Below, one piece after another: positions 50,810 to 62,209 of a stretch of DNA of 64,000 nucleotides. The notes beneath the pieces were generated by a model, which did not search any database, was not told the origin of the DNA, and was given only the letters and a program-made list of their open reading frames with translations. Source of the DNA: Paragemmobacter amnigenus (GTDB lineage Bacteria; Pseudomonadota; Alphaproteobacteria; Rhodobacterales; Rhodobacteraceae); assembly GCF_009908265.2 (NCBI RefSeq), contig NZ_JAAATX020000001.1, positions 62,001 to 126,000 on the forward strand, written 5' to 3'. How positions within the stretch are numbered: position 1 is the stretch's first letter; the number at the start of each line of letters is the position of its first letter. Both the position numbers and the translations under genes were made by a program.

Positions 50810-51096
50810 TAAACGCCCCCCACCCGCGCCGCGCGCCCGCCGCGCCGCTTCGGCGCCTCCGGCGTCATCAGCCCGTCCTCCAGCACCTTCGACATCGGAT
50901 GATCCGGCGCGCCCAGCGCATATTCCGCCATCAGCACGCGGATCGCATCCTTCATCGGCGCATCCACCGGCAGGCTCAGCGCCCAGTCGACAAGGATCGA
51001 CCGGCACTCGCCCGGCGTGATCCCCTCGATGCGGTAACTCTCCCGCACCAGCCCCTTCGGGTCCGCCTCTTTCAGGTCCAAAGCCCGTCTCCCCAT
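50809..51096 (-). CDS. Small conserved-looking protein downstream of glnE
   Basis: A 95-residue soluble protein: GRRALDLKEADPKGLVRESYRIEGITPGECRSILVDWALSLPVDAPMKDAIRVLMAEYALGAPDHPMSKVLEDGL, then a basic RRGGRAAR tail. No known motif. The ATG at 51096 starts 2 nt before the end of glnE, so it is translated with glnE. It is probably a small regulatory or accessory protein; I do not know the family name. Confidence 0.68.
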   Translation of the reverse strand: MGRRALDLKEADPKGLVRESYRIEGITPGECRSILVDWALSLPVDAPMKDAIRVLMAEYALGAPDHPMSKVLEDGLMTPEAPKRRGGRAARVGGV

Positions 51097-51097
51097 C

Positions 51098-53884
51098 TCA
51101 TGCCCCCTGCCCGACATGGGCCGCGATCACCGCCTCGGCAAGGCCCGTCACCGCCTCCAGCCGCTCGGACAGCGCCTCCGCCCCCGCCTCGCCCGTCTCG
51201 CGCAGCACAAAGGCACAGGCCCCCTCGCCAAGGCTGCCCGGCTCCACCACGCCATCCGTGATCAACCGCGTCCCCGCCTGCAACCGCCACAGCAACCTGT
51301 AGGCATCCAGCAGCACCCGCGCGTCCGAATCCGACACAATGCCGCCCTTTCGCCCCGCCTCGATCTGCCGTTCCACCCCCCGCGCGGGCGATCCGGCCAA
51401 CAGCGCGGCCATCTGCGCCATCAACTCGATATCCATCAACCGCCCGGGGCCGTTCTTGGCCTCCCACAGGCCGCGCGCCGGTTTCGCCGCCTGCAACCGC
51501 GCCCGCATCTCGGCCACGTCCGACCGGACCTTCGGCCCCTGCCCCTTCTCCACAAGCAGATGCCGCCGGAACGCCTCCACCGCCGCCATCACCTCTGCCG
51601 CCCCTGCCAAGGGCCGCGCGCGGGTCAGCGCCAGATGCTCCCATGTCCAGGCCTCGCCCTCCTGATAGCTGGTGAAGGACTGGAAGGACGTCGCCACCGG
51701 CCCCTGCCGCCCGCTGGGCCGCAGCCGCATGTCGACCTCGTAAAGCCGCCCCTCCGGCATCTGCGCCGTCAGCGCCGTGACGAAGGCCTGCGTCAGCCGC
51801 GCGTAATAGGCCCGCGTGGCCAGCGGACGCGGCCCCTCCGACGCCTCCACCCCCTCGGCGTCATAGATCACGATCAGGTCCAGATCGGACCCCGCATTCA
51901 ACCGCGCCGCCCCCAGCGACCCCATCCCAAGGACGACCGCCCCCTTCCCCGGCAAGGGCCCGTGCTTGCGCGCGAATTCCGCACAGACGACCGGCCACAG
52001 CGCGGCAATCACCGCCTCGGCCAGATCGGCATAGTGCTTGGCCGCCTCGAAGGCATCGACCAGCCCGCGCAGATGATGCACTCCCACGCGGAAATGCCAC
52101 TCCTTCATCACCCGCCGCGCGGCGCCCAGCTTCTTTTCGTAATCCCCCTCGGCCTCCATGCCCTTCGCCACCGCCTGCACCAACGGCCCCACCCCCGGCC
52201 ATGGCGCAAAGAACGACCCGCCGATCACCCCGTCCAGCACACCCGCATTGCGCGACAGATACCGCGCCAGCGCGGGCGACGTCCCCGCGATGTCGATGAT
52301 CAGATCGATCAGCGCCGGATTGGCCTCGAACAGCGAGAAAAGCTGCACCCCCGCCGGCAAGCCCGCCAGAAACCCGTCCAGCGCCACCAGCGCCTCATCC
52401 GCATTGGCCGCCCGCATCAGCCGCTTCAACAGCACGGGCCGCAACCGCCGGAAGATCGCCTGCGCCCTTTCGGACCGCAGCGCAGGGTAATGCGACCACC
52501 CCTCCACGATCCCCCGCGCATGATCCGAAAGCTCGGGTCCCTCCTCCGCCTGCCCCGGCGCAAAGAACCCCTCCGTAAGCCGGTCCACCCGCGCCAGCCG
52601 GTCCAGCAGCCCCGCGCGGAACGCCCCCTCCTCCTCGCCGCAGAAGGCCGCGATCCGCGCCACCCCCTCCGCCGTCACCGGCATGTCATGGGTCTGCGCG
52701 TCATTCACCATCTGCAACCGGTGCTCCACCTCGCGATGCGCGCGATAAAGCGCGGTCAGCTCCTCCGCCACATCCCCCGGGATCCACCCCTTCGCCGCCA
52801 ATGCCGCAAGGCCACCGACGGTCGTCCGGTCCCGCAGGTCCGCATCCCGCCCCCCCGCGATCAGCTGCCGCGTCTGGGTGAAGAACTCGATCTCGCGTAT
52901 CCCGCCCTGCCCCAGCTTCATGTTGTGCCCCTCGACCGTCAGGGGCCGGTTCAACTGTCGGTGCTCGCGGATGCGCAGGCGCATGTCATGGGCATCCTGG
53001 ATGGCGGCGAAATCCAGATGCTTGCGCCAGACGAAGGGCACCAACACCTTCAGGAACCGCTCCCCCGCCGCCAGATCGCCGCCACAGGGCCGCGCCTTGA
53101 TATAGGCCGCCCGCTCCCATGTCCGCCCGACGCTCTCATAGTAACTCTCCGCCGCCGCCATCGAGAGGCAAACCGGCGTCACCGCCGCGTCCGGCCGCAG
53201 CCTCAGGTCGGTGCGGAACACATATCCCCCCGCCGTCAGGTCGCTCAGCAGCGCCGCCATCTTCCGCGTCACGCGGATAAAGGCCGCCCGCGCCTCGCCC
53301 GCCTGATCGCCATAGCGCGTCTCGTCGAACAGGCAGACAAGGTCGATGTCGGAGGAATAGTTCAACTCCCCCGCCCCCATCTTCCCCATGGCCAGCGCGA
53401 CCATGCCCGCCCCCGTCGCCTCGTCCCCCGCCACGGCACCGGGCAGCTTGCCCCGCCGGATCTCCTCGCCCACGAACCAGCGGATCCCCAGATCCACCCC
53501 CAGATCTGCCAGCCGCGTCAGCGCCCCCGTCACCTCCTCCAGCCGCCACACGCCCCCCACGTCACACAAGGCCGCCAGCAGCGCCGCCCGCCGCTTCGCC
53601 ACCCGCAACGCCTCGCCCAGCGCCTCGGCCCCCTCCACCCCCACGGGCGCGGCCAGCACCGCCTCCATCGCCGCCTCCGGCGCGCCCGCCAGCGCCCCGC
53701 GCAGCCATTCCGCCTCGCGCCCCATCAGCCCCTTCAGATAGGGCGAACACCCCGCCGTCGCGGCCAGCAGACCCGCCACCTCGGGCGGCAGGTCGGCGAA
53801 ACTGCGCCCCACATCGGCGGCAGCCTCGCGGTCAAAGGCGATGGGGGAACGGTTCAGGCGGGCGGCAAAGGGCGCATGTGTCAT
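51098..53884 (-). CDS. glnE: Bifunctional glutamine synthetase adenylyltransferase/deadenylase
   Basis: A 928-residue GlnE that attaches or removes AMP on glutamine synthetase in response to nitrogen status. Two nucleotidyltransferase domains are visible, each with a GxDxD centre: YSSDIDLVCLFD near residue 180 and GSDLDLIVIYD near 665. Length is right for the family. The ATG at 53884 begins MTHAPFAARLNRSP; twelve further upstream codons are weak. The partner glnB/glnA genes are not in the window. It is divergent from the deacylase gene. Confidence 0.94.
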   Translation of the reverse strand: MTHAPFAARLNRSPIAFDREAAADVGRSFADLPPEVAGLLAATAGCSPYLKGLMGREAEWLRGALAGAPEAAMEAVLAAPVGVEGAEALGEALRVAKRRAALLAALCDVGGVWRLEEVTGALTRLADLGVDLGIRWFVGEEIRRGKLPGAVAGDEATGAGMVALAMGKMGAGELNYSSDIDLVCLFDETRYGDQAGEARAAFIRVTRKMAALLSDLTAGGYVFRTDLRLRPDAAVTPVCLSMAAAESYYESVGRTWERAAYIKARPCGGDLAAGERFLKVLVPFVWRKHLDFAAIQDAHDMRLRIREHRQLNRPLTVEGHNMKLGQGGIREIEFFTQTRQLIAGGRDADLRDRTTVGGLAALAAKGWIPGDVAEELTALYRAHREVEHRLQMVNDAQTHDMPVTAEGVARIAAFCGEEEGAFRAGLLDRLARVDRLTEGFFAPGQAEEGPELSDHARGIVEGWSHYPALRSERAQAIFRRLRPVLLKRLMRAANADEALVALDGFLAGLPAGVQLFSLFEANPALIDLIIDIAGTSPALARYLSRNAGVLDGVIGGSFFAPWPGVGPLVQAVAKGMEAEGDYEKKLGAARRVMKEWHFRVGVHHLRGLVDAFEAAKHYADLAEAVIAALWPVVCAEFARKHGPLPGKGAVVLGMGSLGAARLNAGSDLDLIVIYDAEGVEASEGPRPLATRAYYARLTQAFVTALTAQMPEGRLYEVDMRLRPSGRQGPVATSFQSFTSYQEGEAWTWEHLALTRARPLAGAAEVMAAVEAFRRHLLVEKGQGPKVRSDVAEMRARLQAAKPARGLWEAKNGPGRLMDIELMAQMAALLAGSPARGVERQIEAGRKGGIVSDSDARVLLDAYRLLWRLQAGTRLITDGVVEPGSLGEGACAFVLRETGEAGAEALSERLEAVTGLAEAVIAAHVGQGA

Positions 53885-53992
53885 GGCCGAAGCCTTGCAC
53901 CGCCCGCCCCGCAGGGTCAACGCGTCAACCCGACCCCCGTTGCGCTGCCTCCGACCGTCACGCTAGACCTGTGCCATCCGACAGGAGCCCGC

Positions 53993-54463
53993 ATGTCCAA
54001 GAGCCTCGCCCGCGTCACCGCAGCCCTCCGCGCCGCAGGGCTGACCATCACCCCCGTCGAAACCGCGACCGAAACCCGCACCGCCCAGCAGGCCGCCGAT
54101 GCGGCGGGCGTGCATCTCGACCAGATCGTGAAATCCATCCTCTTCGCGGGCGAAACCTCGGGTCGCCTCTTCCTCTTCCTGACCGCAGGCGGCAACCAAG
54201 TCGCCGCCGACCGCGCCACTGCCCTTGCCGGCGAACCGCTGGGTCGCGCCGACATCGCCACCGTCCGCGCCGTCACGGGCTTCGCCATCGGCGGCGTCGC
54301 CCCCGTGGGCCACCTGACACCCTCCCCCACCTTCCTTGACCCCCGCCTCATGGATTTCCCCACCGTCTGGGCCGCCGCCGGAACCCCGCGCCACATCTTC
54401 CCCATCGCGCCTGCCGATCTCTTGCGCATCACCGCCGCCCGGACCGCACCCTTCACCGCCTGA
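53993..54463 (+). CDS. YbaK/EbsC-family aminoacyl-tRNA deacylase-like protein
   Basis: A 156-residue YbaK/ProX-type protein. It reads RTAQQAADAAGVHLDQIVKSILFAG, then FLFLTAGGNQVAADRATALAGEPLGRADIATVRAVTGFAIGGVAPVGH, the standard core with the catalytic Lys in VKS. These proteins clear mischarged tRNAs such as Cys-tRNA-Pro or Ala-tRNA-Pro. ACAGGAG precedes the ATG. Single gene between glnE (divergent) and a GC-rich repeat. Confidence 0.9.
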   Translation: MSKSLARVTAALRAAGLTITPVETATETRTAQQAADAAGVHLDQIVKSILFAGETSGRLFLFLTAGGNQVAADRATALAGEPLGRADIATVRAVTGFAIGGVAPVGHLTPSPTFLDPRLMDFPTVWAAAGTPRHIFPIAPADLLRITAARTAPFTA

Positions 54464-54470
54464 CGCCCCC

Positions 54471-54544
54471 CATTTTCCGTCTTCAAATATCCTCGGGGGG
54501 TGAATGGCCGCGCCCGCGCGGCCAGAGGGGGCGCGAGCGCCCCC
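54471..54544. repeat. CATTTTCCGT...CAAATATCCT repeat with two hairpins
   Basis: 54471-54500 repeats the block at 49442-49471. It is followed by hairpins TGGCCGCG/CGCGGCCA (54505-54524) and GGGGGCGC/GCGCCCCC (54527-54544). Located 8 nt after the deacylase stop, so a terminator function is likely despite no T run. Confidence 0.65.
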
Positions 54545-54561
54545 TTGACCCCTCCCCTCCG

Positions 54562-54644
54562 CCCCGATGTGAATTATTTTAACATTACCCCTTGAACCCG
54601 CCCCGCCGCCCCCTCATCTTCCCCGATGTGAAGGACATTCACAT
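54562..54644 (+). promoter_or_regulatory. Two near-identical 19-bp palindromes upstream of the DUF2852 gene
   Basis: ATGTGAA-N5-TTAACAT at 54567-54585 (one mismatch) and ATGTGAA-N5-TTCACAT at 54626-54644 (perfect). Both sit behind the same CCCCG, giving a 12-bp direct repeat CCCCGATGTGAA spaced 59 bp. The second ends 26 nt before the start codon. They look like operators for one dimeric repressor; none is encoded nearby. Confidence 0.65.
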
Positions 54645-54670
54645 AACACACGCAACGGGAGAAACCGCCG

Positions 54671-55126
54671 ATGTACACCACCCCCGCCGCCGCCGCGCGT
54701 CCCGCTGGCGGTCTCCTCGCCTGGCCCCGCCGCGCCGAAACCTGGCTTGACGGCCACGGCCGCAAGGCCTGGATCACCGCCATGGTGCTGGGCTTCATCT
54801 TCTTCTGGCCCGTGGGCCTCGCCCTCGTCGCCTACATGACCATCACCAACCGCTGGAGCAGAACCATGTTCGGACAATCCTGCCGCACCTCCCGCCACAC
54901 GCATTGGGGCGCGCAGCGCGTCCATTCCTCCTCGGGCAACAGCGCCTTCGACGCCTACAAGGCCGAAACGCTCCGCCGTCTGGAAGAGGAACAAGCCGCC
55001 TTCGAAGGTTTCCTGAACCGCCTGCGCGAGGCGAAGGACAAACAGGAATTCGACGCCTTCATGGAAGATCGCAGCCGCACCGCCGCCCGCCCCGTGGCGG
55101 ACGACCGCCCCGCCAGCGACGCCTGA
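54671..55126 (+). CDS. DUF2852 membrane protein
   Basis: A 151-residue protein with one strong membrane helix (AWITAMVLGFIFFWPVGLALVAYM, about 37-60), followed by a charged C-terminal region (FDAYKAETLRRLEEEQAAFEGFLNRLREAKDKQEFDAFMEDR) that matches DUF2852 and predicts a coiled coil. Function unknown; the topology suggests an envelope-stress or phage-shock-like role, which is inference. Its promoter has two palindromes. The RDD gene follows by 66 nt. Confidence 0.88.
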   Translation: MYTTPAAAARPAGGLLAWPRRAETWLDGHGRKAWITAMVLGFIFFWPVGLALVAYMTITNRWSRTMFGQSCRTSRHTHWGAQRVHSSSGNSAFDAYKAETLRRLEEEQAAFEGFLNRLREAKDKQEFDAFMEDRSRTAARPVADDRPASDA

Positions 55127-55192
55127 TCCCCGACACCCCCTTGATCCGGTGGCCCGCAAGGGCCACCTTTCCCTCCGACCGAAGGAGCGACG

Positions 55193-55642
55193 ATGTTCAC
55201 CGACAGCTACCAGCCCGCCCTGCCCGACCCCGACCGCCACGCGGAATTCTACGCGGGCGTCGCATTCAAGCGTGCGCTGGCATGGGTCGTGGACACGATC
55301 TTCGTCACGCTCATCGTCTTTCTCGTCACCCTCGTCACCGCGCTGACCGCGCTCTTCATCCTGCCGCTGGTCTGGCTGGCCGTGGGCTTCCTCTACCGCT
55401 GGGTCACCCTCAGCGGGACGTCGGCCACCTGGGGCATGCGCCTGATGTCCATCGAATTCCTCGACCGCACCGGCAAGCGGTTCGATGCGGCCACGGCTTT
55501 TGTCCATACGCTGGGCTACTCGCTCTCCATGGCCTTCGTGATCCCGCAGCTCCTCTCGGTGGCGCTGATGATGCTCAGCCGCCGCGGTCAGGGCCTGACG
55601 GACATGGTCCTCGGCTCGGTCGCGATCAACCGCGCGGCCTGA
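55193..55642 (+). CDS. RDD-family membrane protein
   Basis: A 149-residue protein with about three helices: ALAWVVDTIFVTLIVFLVTLVTALTALFILPLVWLAVGFLY, then GYSLSMAFVIPQLLSVALMML. The RDD motif is seen as FKRALAWVVD with Arg and Asp at the expected sites, and TWGMRLMSIEFLDRTGKR is standard. Some RDD proteins transport ions or act as chaperones; role unknown here. GAAGGAG precedes the ATG. Probably co-transcribed with the DUF2852 gene. Confidence 0.88.
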   Translation: MFTDSYQPALPDPDRHAEFYAGVAFKRALAWVVDTIFVTLIVFLVTLVTALTALFILPLVWLAVGFLYRWVTLSGTSATWGMRLMSIEFLDRTGKRFDAATAFVHTLGYSLSMAFVIPQLLSVALMMLSRRGQGLTDMVLGSVAINRAA

Positions 55643-55746
55643 ACCCGCGCGTTCCGGCACAAAACCGCCCGCTTTGCGCGGATTCCCGGCTTGGCGGCTG
55701 GCATTCCCCTTGCTAGGGTGACGGCTGATCCCAATTCCGTCAGCAG

Positions 55747-56589
55747 ATGCGCCACACCCTTCCCATCGCGCCCCAGTTCTATGTGACGGCTCCCCAGCCC
55801 TGCCCCTATCTGGATGGGCGCATGGAACGGAAGCTGTTTACCGCGCTGCAGGGCGAACACGCGCAGAAGCTGAACGACACCCTGTCGAAACAGGGCTTCC
55901 GCCGCAGCCAGAACGTGCTCTACCGCCCCTCCTGCGCGGAATGTTCGGCCTGCCTCTCGGCCCGCATCCGCGTCGCCGACTTCGCCCCCCGCCGCACCCA
56001 GCGCCGCATCCTGAAGAAATGCGAGGATTTGCGCCGCAACGCCACCTCGCCCTGGGCGACCGAGGACCAGTTCGCGCTCTTCCGCCGCTATCTCGACACG
56101 CGCCACGCCGATGGCGGGATGGCCGACATGGACATCTTCGAATTCGCCGCGATGATCGAGGAGACGCCGATCAAATCCCGCGTCATCGAATACACCCGCC
56201 CCGCGCGCGAGGGCGAGCGGGGACGTCCCCTTGCCGCTGTCTGCCTGACGGATGTCTTCGATGACGGGCTGTCGATGGTCTACAGCTTCTACGACCCCGG
56301 CATGACGGACTTCTCGCTCGGCACCTATGTGATCCTCGACCACATCGCCATCGCGGCCGAGGCGGGTCTGCCTTACGTCTATCTCGGCTACTGGGTGCCG
56401 GGCAGCCGCAAGATGGGCTACAAGGCCACCTTCCCCGCGCTGGAAATCTACAAGGGTGGGCGCTGGCAGGACATCGGCGATCCGGCCGACCACAAGGCGG
56501 AACTCCACCCCCTCTCGGTCGACCCCATCGCGGAACAGGTGGCCCGCATCTCGCTGCCCGACACCCGCACCCCGCGCGACGCTTCCTGA
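55747..56589 (+). CDS. bpt: Aspartate/glutamate leucyltransferase (Bpt)
   Basis: A 280-residue N-end rule transferase that adds Leu to proteins with N-terminal Asp or Glu, marking them for ClpAP. The N-terminal domain has [35 protein letters not shown] (conserved cysteines), and the C-terminal GNAT-like domain has [32 protein letters not shown] and [24 protein letters not shown]. This pattern is Bpt/Ate. No signal or membrane segment. Independent gene before the exchanger. Confidence 0.93.
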   Translation: MRHTLPIAPQFYVTAPQPCPYLDGRMERKLFTALQGEHAQKLNDTLSKQGFRRSQNVLYRPSCAECSACLSARIRVADFAPRRTQRRILKKCEDLRRNATSPWATEDQFALFRRYLDTRHADGGMADMDIFEFAAMIEETPIKSRVIEYTRPAREGERGRPLAAVCLTDVFDDGLSMVYSFYDPGMTDFSLGTYVILDHIAIAAEAGLPYVYLGYWVPGSRKMGYKATFPALEIYKGGRWQDIGDPADHKAELHPLSVDPIAEQVARISLPDTRTPRDAS

Positions 56590-56759
56590 CCCCACACCGA
56601 CAGCGTGGCCGGAAGGCAACGTCCGCCCCCGACCCCGCCACCCGACGGGGAATTTTGCCCCCCGCCCGCCGCTGCGGCCTTGTATCCCGCCCCGCCAGCC
56701 CAATCTCTGCCCAAGCCCGCCGCGCCAAGCCCGGCGCAACGGGCCAAGCGGGAGCATCC

Positions 56760-57671
56760 ATGACCTATCTACTGTTCGGTATCGGCCTTCTGTGCCTGTT
56801 CTTCGGCGGCGAATATCTCGTGCGCGGCGCCTCGGCGGTGGCGCGCCATTTCCGCCTGTCGCCCATGGTGATCGGCCTCACAATCGTGGGCTTCGGCACC
56901 TCCGCGCCCGAGATGCTGGTCTCGGTGCAGGCCGCGCTCGAAGGCAGGCCGGGCATCGCCATCGGCAACGTGGTCGGCTCCAACATCGCCAATATCCTGC
57001 TGATCCTCGGCGTCTCGGCCCTGATCGCGCCACTCCTGATCCCCGCTCGCAAGCTCTGGCGCGATCTGGGCTTCATGCTTGCCGCGACCGCCATCCTCTG
57101 GGTCATGCTGCTCGACGGCGATATCTCCCGTCTGGAAGGGATCCTGCTGCTCGCGGGACTTGCCACCTTCCTTGGCGTGGCCTTCCTGACGGGCAAGCAG
57201 GACTCTGACGAGGTGACGGTGGGCGACATCCCGCAATGGAAGGCATGGGCCATGACGGCGGCCGGTCTCGTGGTGCTTGTCGTCGGCGCAAGGCTGCTCG
57301 TCGACAGTGCCACCGAACTCGCCCGCGGCTTCGGCATCTCCGAGGCGGTGATCGGCCTGACCATCGTCGCGGTCGGCACCTCGCTGCCGGAACTGGCCAC
57401 CTCGGTCATCGCGGCCATCCGCAAACAGACCGAGATCGCGGTGGGCAACATCGTCGGCTCCAACGTCTTCAACATCTTCGGCATCCTTGGCACCACTGCC
57501 GTCATCGCCCCCATTCCCGCCGAGGCGCGCTTTGCCCTGATCGACATGCCATGGGCCGCGGCCACGGCGGTCGGCCTGACGCTGCTCGCCTTCCTTCTGG
57601 GCGGCCTGCCCCGCATCGCCGGTGCGCTGCTGCTCGGTGCCTATGGCGGCTATCTCTGGCTGATGGGGTAA
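56760..57671 (+). CDS. Calcium/sodium antiporter, YrbG family
   Basis: A 303-residue exchanger with two Na_Ca_ex domains and about ten helices. The alpha repeats are readable: VIGLTIVGFGTSAPEMLVSVQAALEG with GNVVGSNIANILLILG in the first, and VIGLTIVAVGTSLPELATSVIAA with GNIVGSNVFNIFGILG in the second. These hold the ion-binding Glu and Asn. Probably exports Ca2+ using Na+ or H+. The ATG at 56760 gives the correct first helix; longer frames lack sense. It converges with the TRAP operon over a large hairpin. Confidence 0.92.
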   Translation: MTYLLFGIGLLCLFFGGEYLVRGASAVARHFRLSPMVIGLTIVGFGTSAPEMLVSVQAALEGRPGIAIGNVVGSNIANILLILGVSALIAPLLIPARKLWRDLGFMLAATAILWVMLLDGDISRLEGILLLAGLATFLGVAFLTGKQDSDEVTVGDIPQWKAWAMTAAGLVVLVVGARLLVDSATELARGFGISEAVIGLTIVAVGTSLPELATSVIAAIRKQTEIAVGNIVGSNVFNIFGILGTTAVIAPIPAEARFALIDMPWAAATAVGLTLLAFLLGGLPRIAGALLLGAYGGYLWLMG

Positions 57672-57682
57672 GGACGACGCAA

Positions 57683-57776
57683 GGGTGGCGGCCGTCCCGC
57701 CGGGGTGGCTGCACGGACCCCGTGCGGCCGCCCCGGGGGGGGCGGGACGGCCGCCACCCGGGCCATTGGGCCCGGG
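57683..57776. repeat. Very large GC-rich hairpin pair between convergent transcripts
   Basis: Outer arms are a perfect 19-bp inverted repeat (57683-57701 with 57741-57759). Inside them is a 15-bp stem (57702-57716 with 57720-57734) with two G-U pairs and a 3-nt loop, and only a bulge of six G's between. A second hairpin overlaps at 57757-57776 (CCCGGGCC/GGCCCGGG). The stem is the longest in the window. Confidence 0.8.
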
Positions 57777-57828
57777 TGATGACCCGACCGTCGCGCCCTT
57801 GTGCCCTGCCCCCGCGCGACAAAGGAAA

Positions 57829-57852
57829 AGGGCCGCCCCGCAGGACGGCCCT
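57829..57852 (-). terminator. Terminator of the TRAP operon
   Basis: Minus-strand AGGGCCG / CGGCCCT around a 10-nt loop, followed by TTTCCTTTG. It is 20 nt past the binding-protein stop. Confidence 0.8.
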
Positions 57853-57872
57853 CTCCGGTCGCTGAACGATCC

Positions 57873-60444
<2,572 letters not shown>

Positions 60445-60459
60445 GGAGGGTCCTTCCGC

Positions 60460-60999
60460 TCACTGCACGGGCTTTTCGTAACGGACATCCAGCGCGATAT
60501 CCCCGCGCAGGGCGGCGATGCGGCGGATGAACTCGGCCAGCCCCTGCAGGGCCAGCAGCGTGAACCCGAAGGGCAGCAGGAATTTCGCGGGCCACACCGC
60601 CAGCCCCCCCGCATTGGCGGAAATCTCGCCCTCCAGATAGCTGGTCCAGGCCCAGGGCCAGGCCATCTCCAGCATGATGAAGCAGACGGGGAAGAAGAAG
60701 ACGAGGTATCCGGTCACATCCACCCACAGCTTGCGCCGCGCATTCAGCCCGCCATAGATCAGATCCACCCGCACATGTTCGTTCAGCTTCAGCACATAGG
60801 GCGCGCCCAGCAGGAAAACGCCCGCGAACATCTGCCACTGGATTTCGAGAAAGGCGTTCGACGACAGGTCCAGCGCATAGCGCGACAGGGCATTGCCCGC
60901 GCTGATCGCACAGGCCGCCGCCACCAGCACCGCCGCGACAATGCCGAAAAAGCGGTTCATCCGGTCAATACCGGATGCAAGCGTCAAAAGACCCTGCAA
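60460..60999 (-). CDS. TRAP transporter small permease (DctQ)
   Basis: A 179-residue four-helix protein, the DctQ subunit that pairs with DctM. The pattern RMNRFFGIVAAVLVAAACAISAGNALSRYALDLSSNAFLEIQWQMFAGVFLLGAPYVLKLNEHVRVDL is standard. The start chosen is TTG at 60999 with GGAGG 5 nt upstream; an ATG at 60960 (MNRFFG) is the conservative alternative. It is the first gene of the operon; the 291 nt upstream to the GST gene end hold its promoter, which I cannot fix. Confidence 0.88.
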   Translation of the reverse strand: MQGLLTLASGIDRMNRFFGIVAAVLVAAACAISAGNALSRYALDLSSNAFLEIQWQMFAGVFLLGAPYVLKLNEHVRVDLIYGGLNARRKLWVDVTGYLVFFFPVCFIMLEMAWPWAWTSYLEGEISANAGGLAVWPAKFLLPFGFTLLALQGLAEFIRRIAALRGDIALDVRYEKPVQ

Positions 61000-61238
61000 A
61001 CCTTCCTCCCCTGACTATGCGACCGTCTGACGCGCTCGCTTGTCCGGAGAGAGTAGGCACTGCCCGCCCCATTTCAAGCCCAAGTTGCGGCAGCGCAGCA
61101 GGGTTTTCCGCGCCGCGCCCGCGCCGGACAGGCCCCGAATCCGACACTTCGGCGCATATATGCGTCAATTCCATCGTGATTTCAGCGACTTGCGCCCGAA
61201 CACTCCGCCGCGCCCCGCTGCAAGGCAGCGCAATAAAA

Positions 61239-61265
61239 AAACCCGCGCTACCCCTGCGCGGGTTT
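61239..61265 (-). terminator. Terminator after the glutathione S-transferase gene
   Basis: Minus-strand AAACCCGCGC / GCGCGGGTTT around a 7-nt loop, followed by TTTTATTG. It lies 25 nt past the GST stop. Confidence 0.88.
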
Positions 61266-61290
61266 CATTCTTGCGCTCCGGCAAGGTCCG

Positions 61291-61896
61291 TTACTTCAGC
61301 AGACCTTCCGCCTTCATCGCCGCCTGCACCGCCGGACGGGCCGCCACACGGGCGCGCATCGCCTCGAGCTTGGGGAAGGCCGACAGGTCATGCCCGATCC
61401 CCTTGGACCAGTTGGTCACGGTGAACAGATAGGCATCCGCCGGCGTGAACTGCTCGCCCAGCAGATAGGACCGCCCGTCCGCCAGCCGCTCCTCGACCAG
61501 TTTCAGCCGTGTTTCCAAGAGCGCCACCTGCGCCGCCTTCGCCTCGCCCTCTATCCCGCGGAAGAAGGGGCTGTAGGTCTTGTGCACCTCGGTCGACACG
61601 AAGTTCAGCGCCTCCTGCAACCGCGCCCGCGCCAGCGTGCCTGCGGCGGGCAGCACACCCGGCGTCACGCTGTCGGCCACGAATTGCATGATCGCCACGC
61701 CCTCGGTCAGCACCTCGCCATCATCCAGCACCAGCACGGGCACCGCCCCGCGTGGGCTGATCGCGGTGAAATCCGCGCCGCTCTCGGTCTTCTTGGCGCG
61801 GATATCCGCCTTCTCGATGCTGTAATCCGCGCCGCTCTCGGCCAGAACGATATGCGAGGCCAGCGAACAGGCACCGGGCGAATAGTAAAGCTTCAT
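61291..61896 (-). CDS. Glutathione S-transferase, beta class
   Basis: A 201-residue GST. The N-terminal thioredoxin fold begins KLYYSPGACSLASHIVL, with Cys10 as the beta-class catalytic residue, cis-Pro in GAVPVLVLDDG, and Glu/Ser in LTEGVAIMQFV. The all-helical C-terminal half includes YLLGEQFTPADAYLFTVTNW. Probable role: detoxification with glutathione. I chose the ATG at 61896 over 61914 because family proteins start MKLYY. Strong terminator downstream. Confidence 0.93.
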   Translation of the reverse strand: MKLYYSPGACSLASHIVLAESGADYSIEKADIRAKKTESGADFTAISPRGAVPVLVLDDGEVLTEGVAIMQFVADSVTPGVLPAAGTLARARLQEALNFVSTEVHKTYSPFFRGIEGEAKAAQVALLETRLKLVEERLADGRSYLLGEQFTPADAYLFTVTNWSKGIGHDLSAFPKLEAMRARVAARPAVQAAMKAEGLLK

Positions 61897-62106
61897 AAAT
61901 GGACCCTCCGTCACGGGGCGGACACCGCCCGTCTGGGGGCGCTATATCCTGAACGCGCCCGTGTACCAACGCCTGATCCGACTCAATCCGGCAGAATACC
62001 CTGTGCGGCAGCGCAGAGATTTGCGAAAATTGCGCGCACGGACCCGCATCCGTAACGAAGTTACAAAATTTCGGCCGACCGCGACACTTTACACCAAGTT
62101 TTGCGG

Positions 62107-62135
62107 TTGACGCCCCTTCCTGCCCGCCCTAGTGT
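62107..62135 (+). promoter_or_regulatory. Sigma-70-type promoter of the ilv leader
   Basis: TTGACG (62107-62112), 17-bp spacer, TAGTGT (62130-62135). The expected start of transcription is about 62142, 20 nt before the leader peptide ATG. Confidence 0.65.
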
Positions 62136-62161
62136 CCGCCCCGAACGCAAGAGGATAGACC

Positions 62162-62209
62162 ATGTCCGGTATTCTCGTACTTGTAGGACGATGGCGCATG
62201 GGGCGGTAA
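62162..62209 (+). CDS. Leader peptide of the ilv attenuator
   Basis: Fifteen residues, MSGILVLVGRWRMGR, then TAA, with AGAGGA 7 nt before the ATG. The run Ile-Leu-Val-Leu-Val gives five consecutive branched-chain codons, the control signal of ilv attenuators. Too short for normal gene calling. Confidence 0.8.
   Translation: MSGILVLVGRWRMGR

Noticed and set aside
51116-54463. A 1115-codon open frame opposite glnE
   Set aside because: Only its last 156 codons make sense (the YbaK-like protein). The rest is the complement of glnE with Arg/Pro/His-rich composition.
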